From NCBI GenBank assembly GCA_937128505.1, contig CAKZMM010000047.1, forward strand, positions 1 through 47,631: DNA of 47,631 nt, in the 5' to 3' direction. This document shows, in pieces, positions 47,569-47,631 of the stretch. The notes under the pieces were generated by a model. It saw only the letters and a program-made list of their open reading frames with translations. It was not told the DNA's origin and ran no database searches. The stretch is from an uncultured Thermogutta sp. (GTDB lineage: Bacteria > Planctomycetota > Planctomycetia > Pirellulales > Thermoguttaceae). Position numbers and translations under genes: made by a program. The stretch's first letter is position 1, and every line of letters starts with the position of its first letter.

Positions 47569-47631
47569 ATTCACCAGGTGTTTTGGCAAGCGAGTTCCGC
47601 AGGGTATGCCCTCCGCACATGGAGAGGGTTC

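Overview
The window looks like chromosomal DNA of a member of the Planctomycetota, probably the Pirellulales and possibly a thermophilic Thermoguttaceae-like lineage. This is inferred from gene content: a Cys-type sulfatase, DUF1080, ThuA and three twin-arginine-exported Gfo/Idh/MocA oxidoreductases; a secreted protein ending in a membrane helix plus an acidic tail; and small conserved proteins I associate with this order. No rRNA, tRNA, transposase or phage gene was recognised. I count 29 credible genes. About 18 kb (38%) carries no recognisable gene, an unusually low coding density.

Layout. 0-9 kb (all plus strand): a HExxH metalloprotease-like protein, a secreted carboxypeptidase-regulatory-like protein, malate dehydrogenase, an alpha/beta-hydrolase with an abnormal nucleophile elbow, a small secreted protein, and an exported sugar-isomerase-like protein. 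8.97-9.30 kb: a decayed CRISPR-like array. 9.3-13.5 kb: a PflX-like radical SAM protein, a ten-helix-type sugar/metabolite permease, and a YqgE/AlgH protein. 14.2-20.2 kb (plus strand): ceramidase-like hydrolase, Gfo/Idh/MocA oxidoreductase, DUF1080 protein and sulfatase, all with export signals. 20.6-27.7 kb (minus strand): radical SAM protein, a small conserved protein, ilvC, ilvN and a D-2-hydroxyacid dehydrogenase. 28.6-37.0 kb (plus strand): DoxX-like membrane protein, two Gfo/Idh/MocA paralogues, ThuA-like protein and SMP-30/gluconolactonase. 37.2-42.3 kb (minus strand): Wzx-type flippase, a secreted Pro-rich protein and the primary-type sigma factor with a strong terminator. 44.0-47.6 kb (plus strand): pdxJ, dapA and an alpha-toroid-like hypothetical protein.

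How they may work together. The exported oxidoreductases, DUF1080, ThuA-like, gluconolactonase, sulfatase and isomerase-like proteins suggest extracytoplasmic breakdown of sulfated or glycosylated substrates, perhaps by 3-keto-sugar chemistry, with the permease at 11.3 kb as a possible uptake route. The remainder is housekeeping metabolism (malate, branched-chain amino acids, lysine, pyridoxal phosphate) and transcription.

Most striking: the two Gfo/Idh/MocA paralogues share a 440-bp block that is 100% identical and has its own codon style, inside otherwise diverged genes, the mark of recent gene conversion of an NAD-binding domain. The intergenic DNA is also full of short tandem duplications (10-40 bp period). 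Other points are the eroded CRISPR-like array, a ketol-acid reductoisomerase whose cofactor loop has lost the usual phosphate-binding residues, and a possible structured RNA ending in a clear terminator at 2.9 kb.
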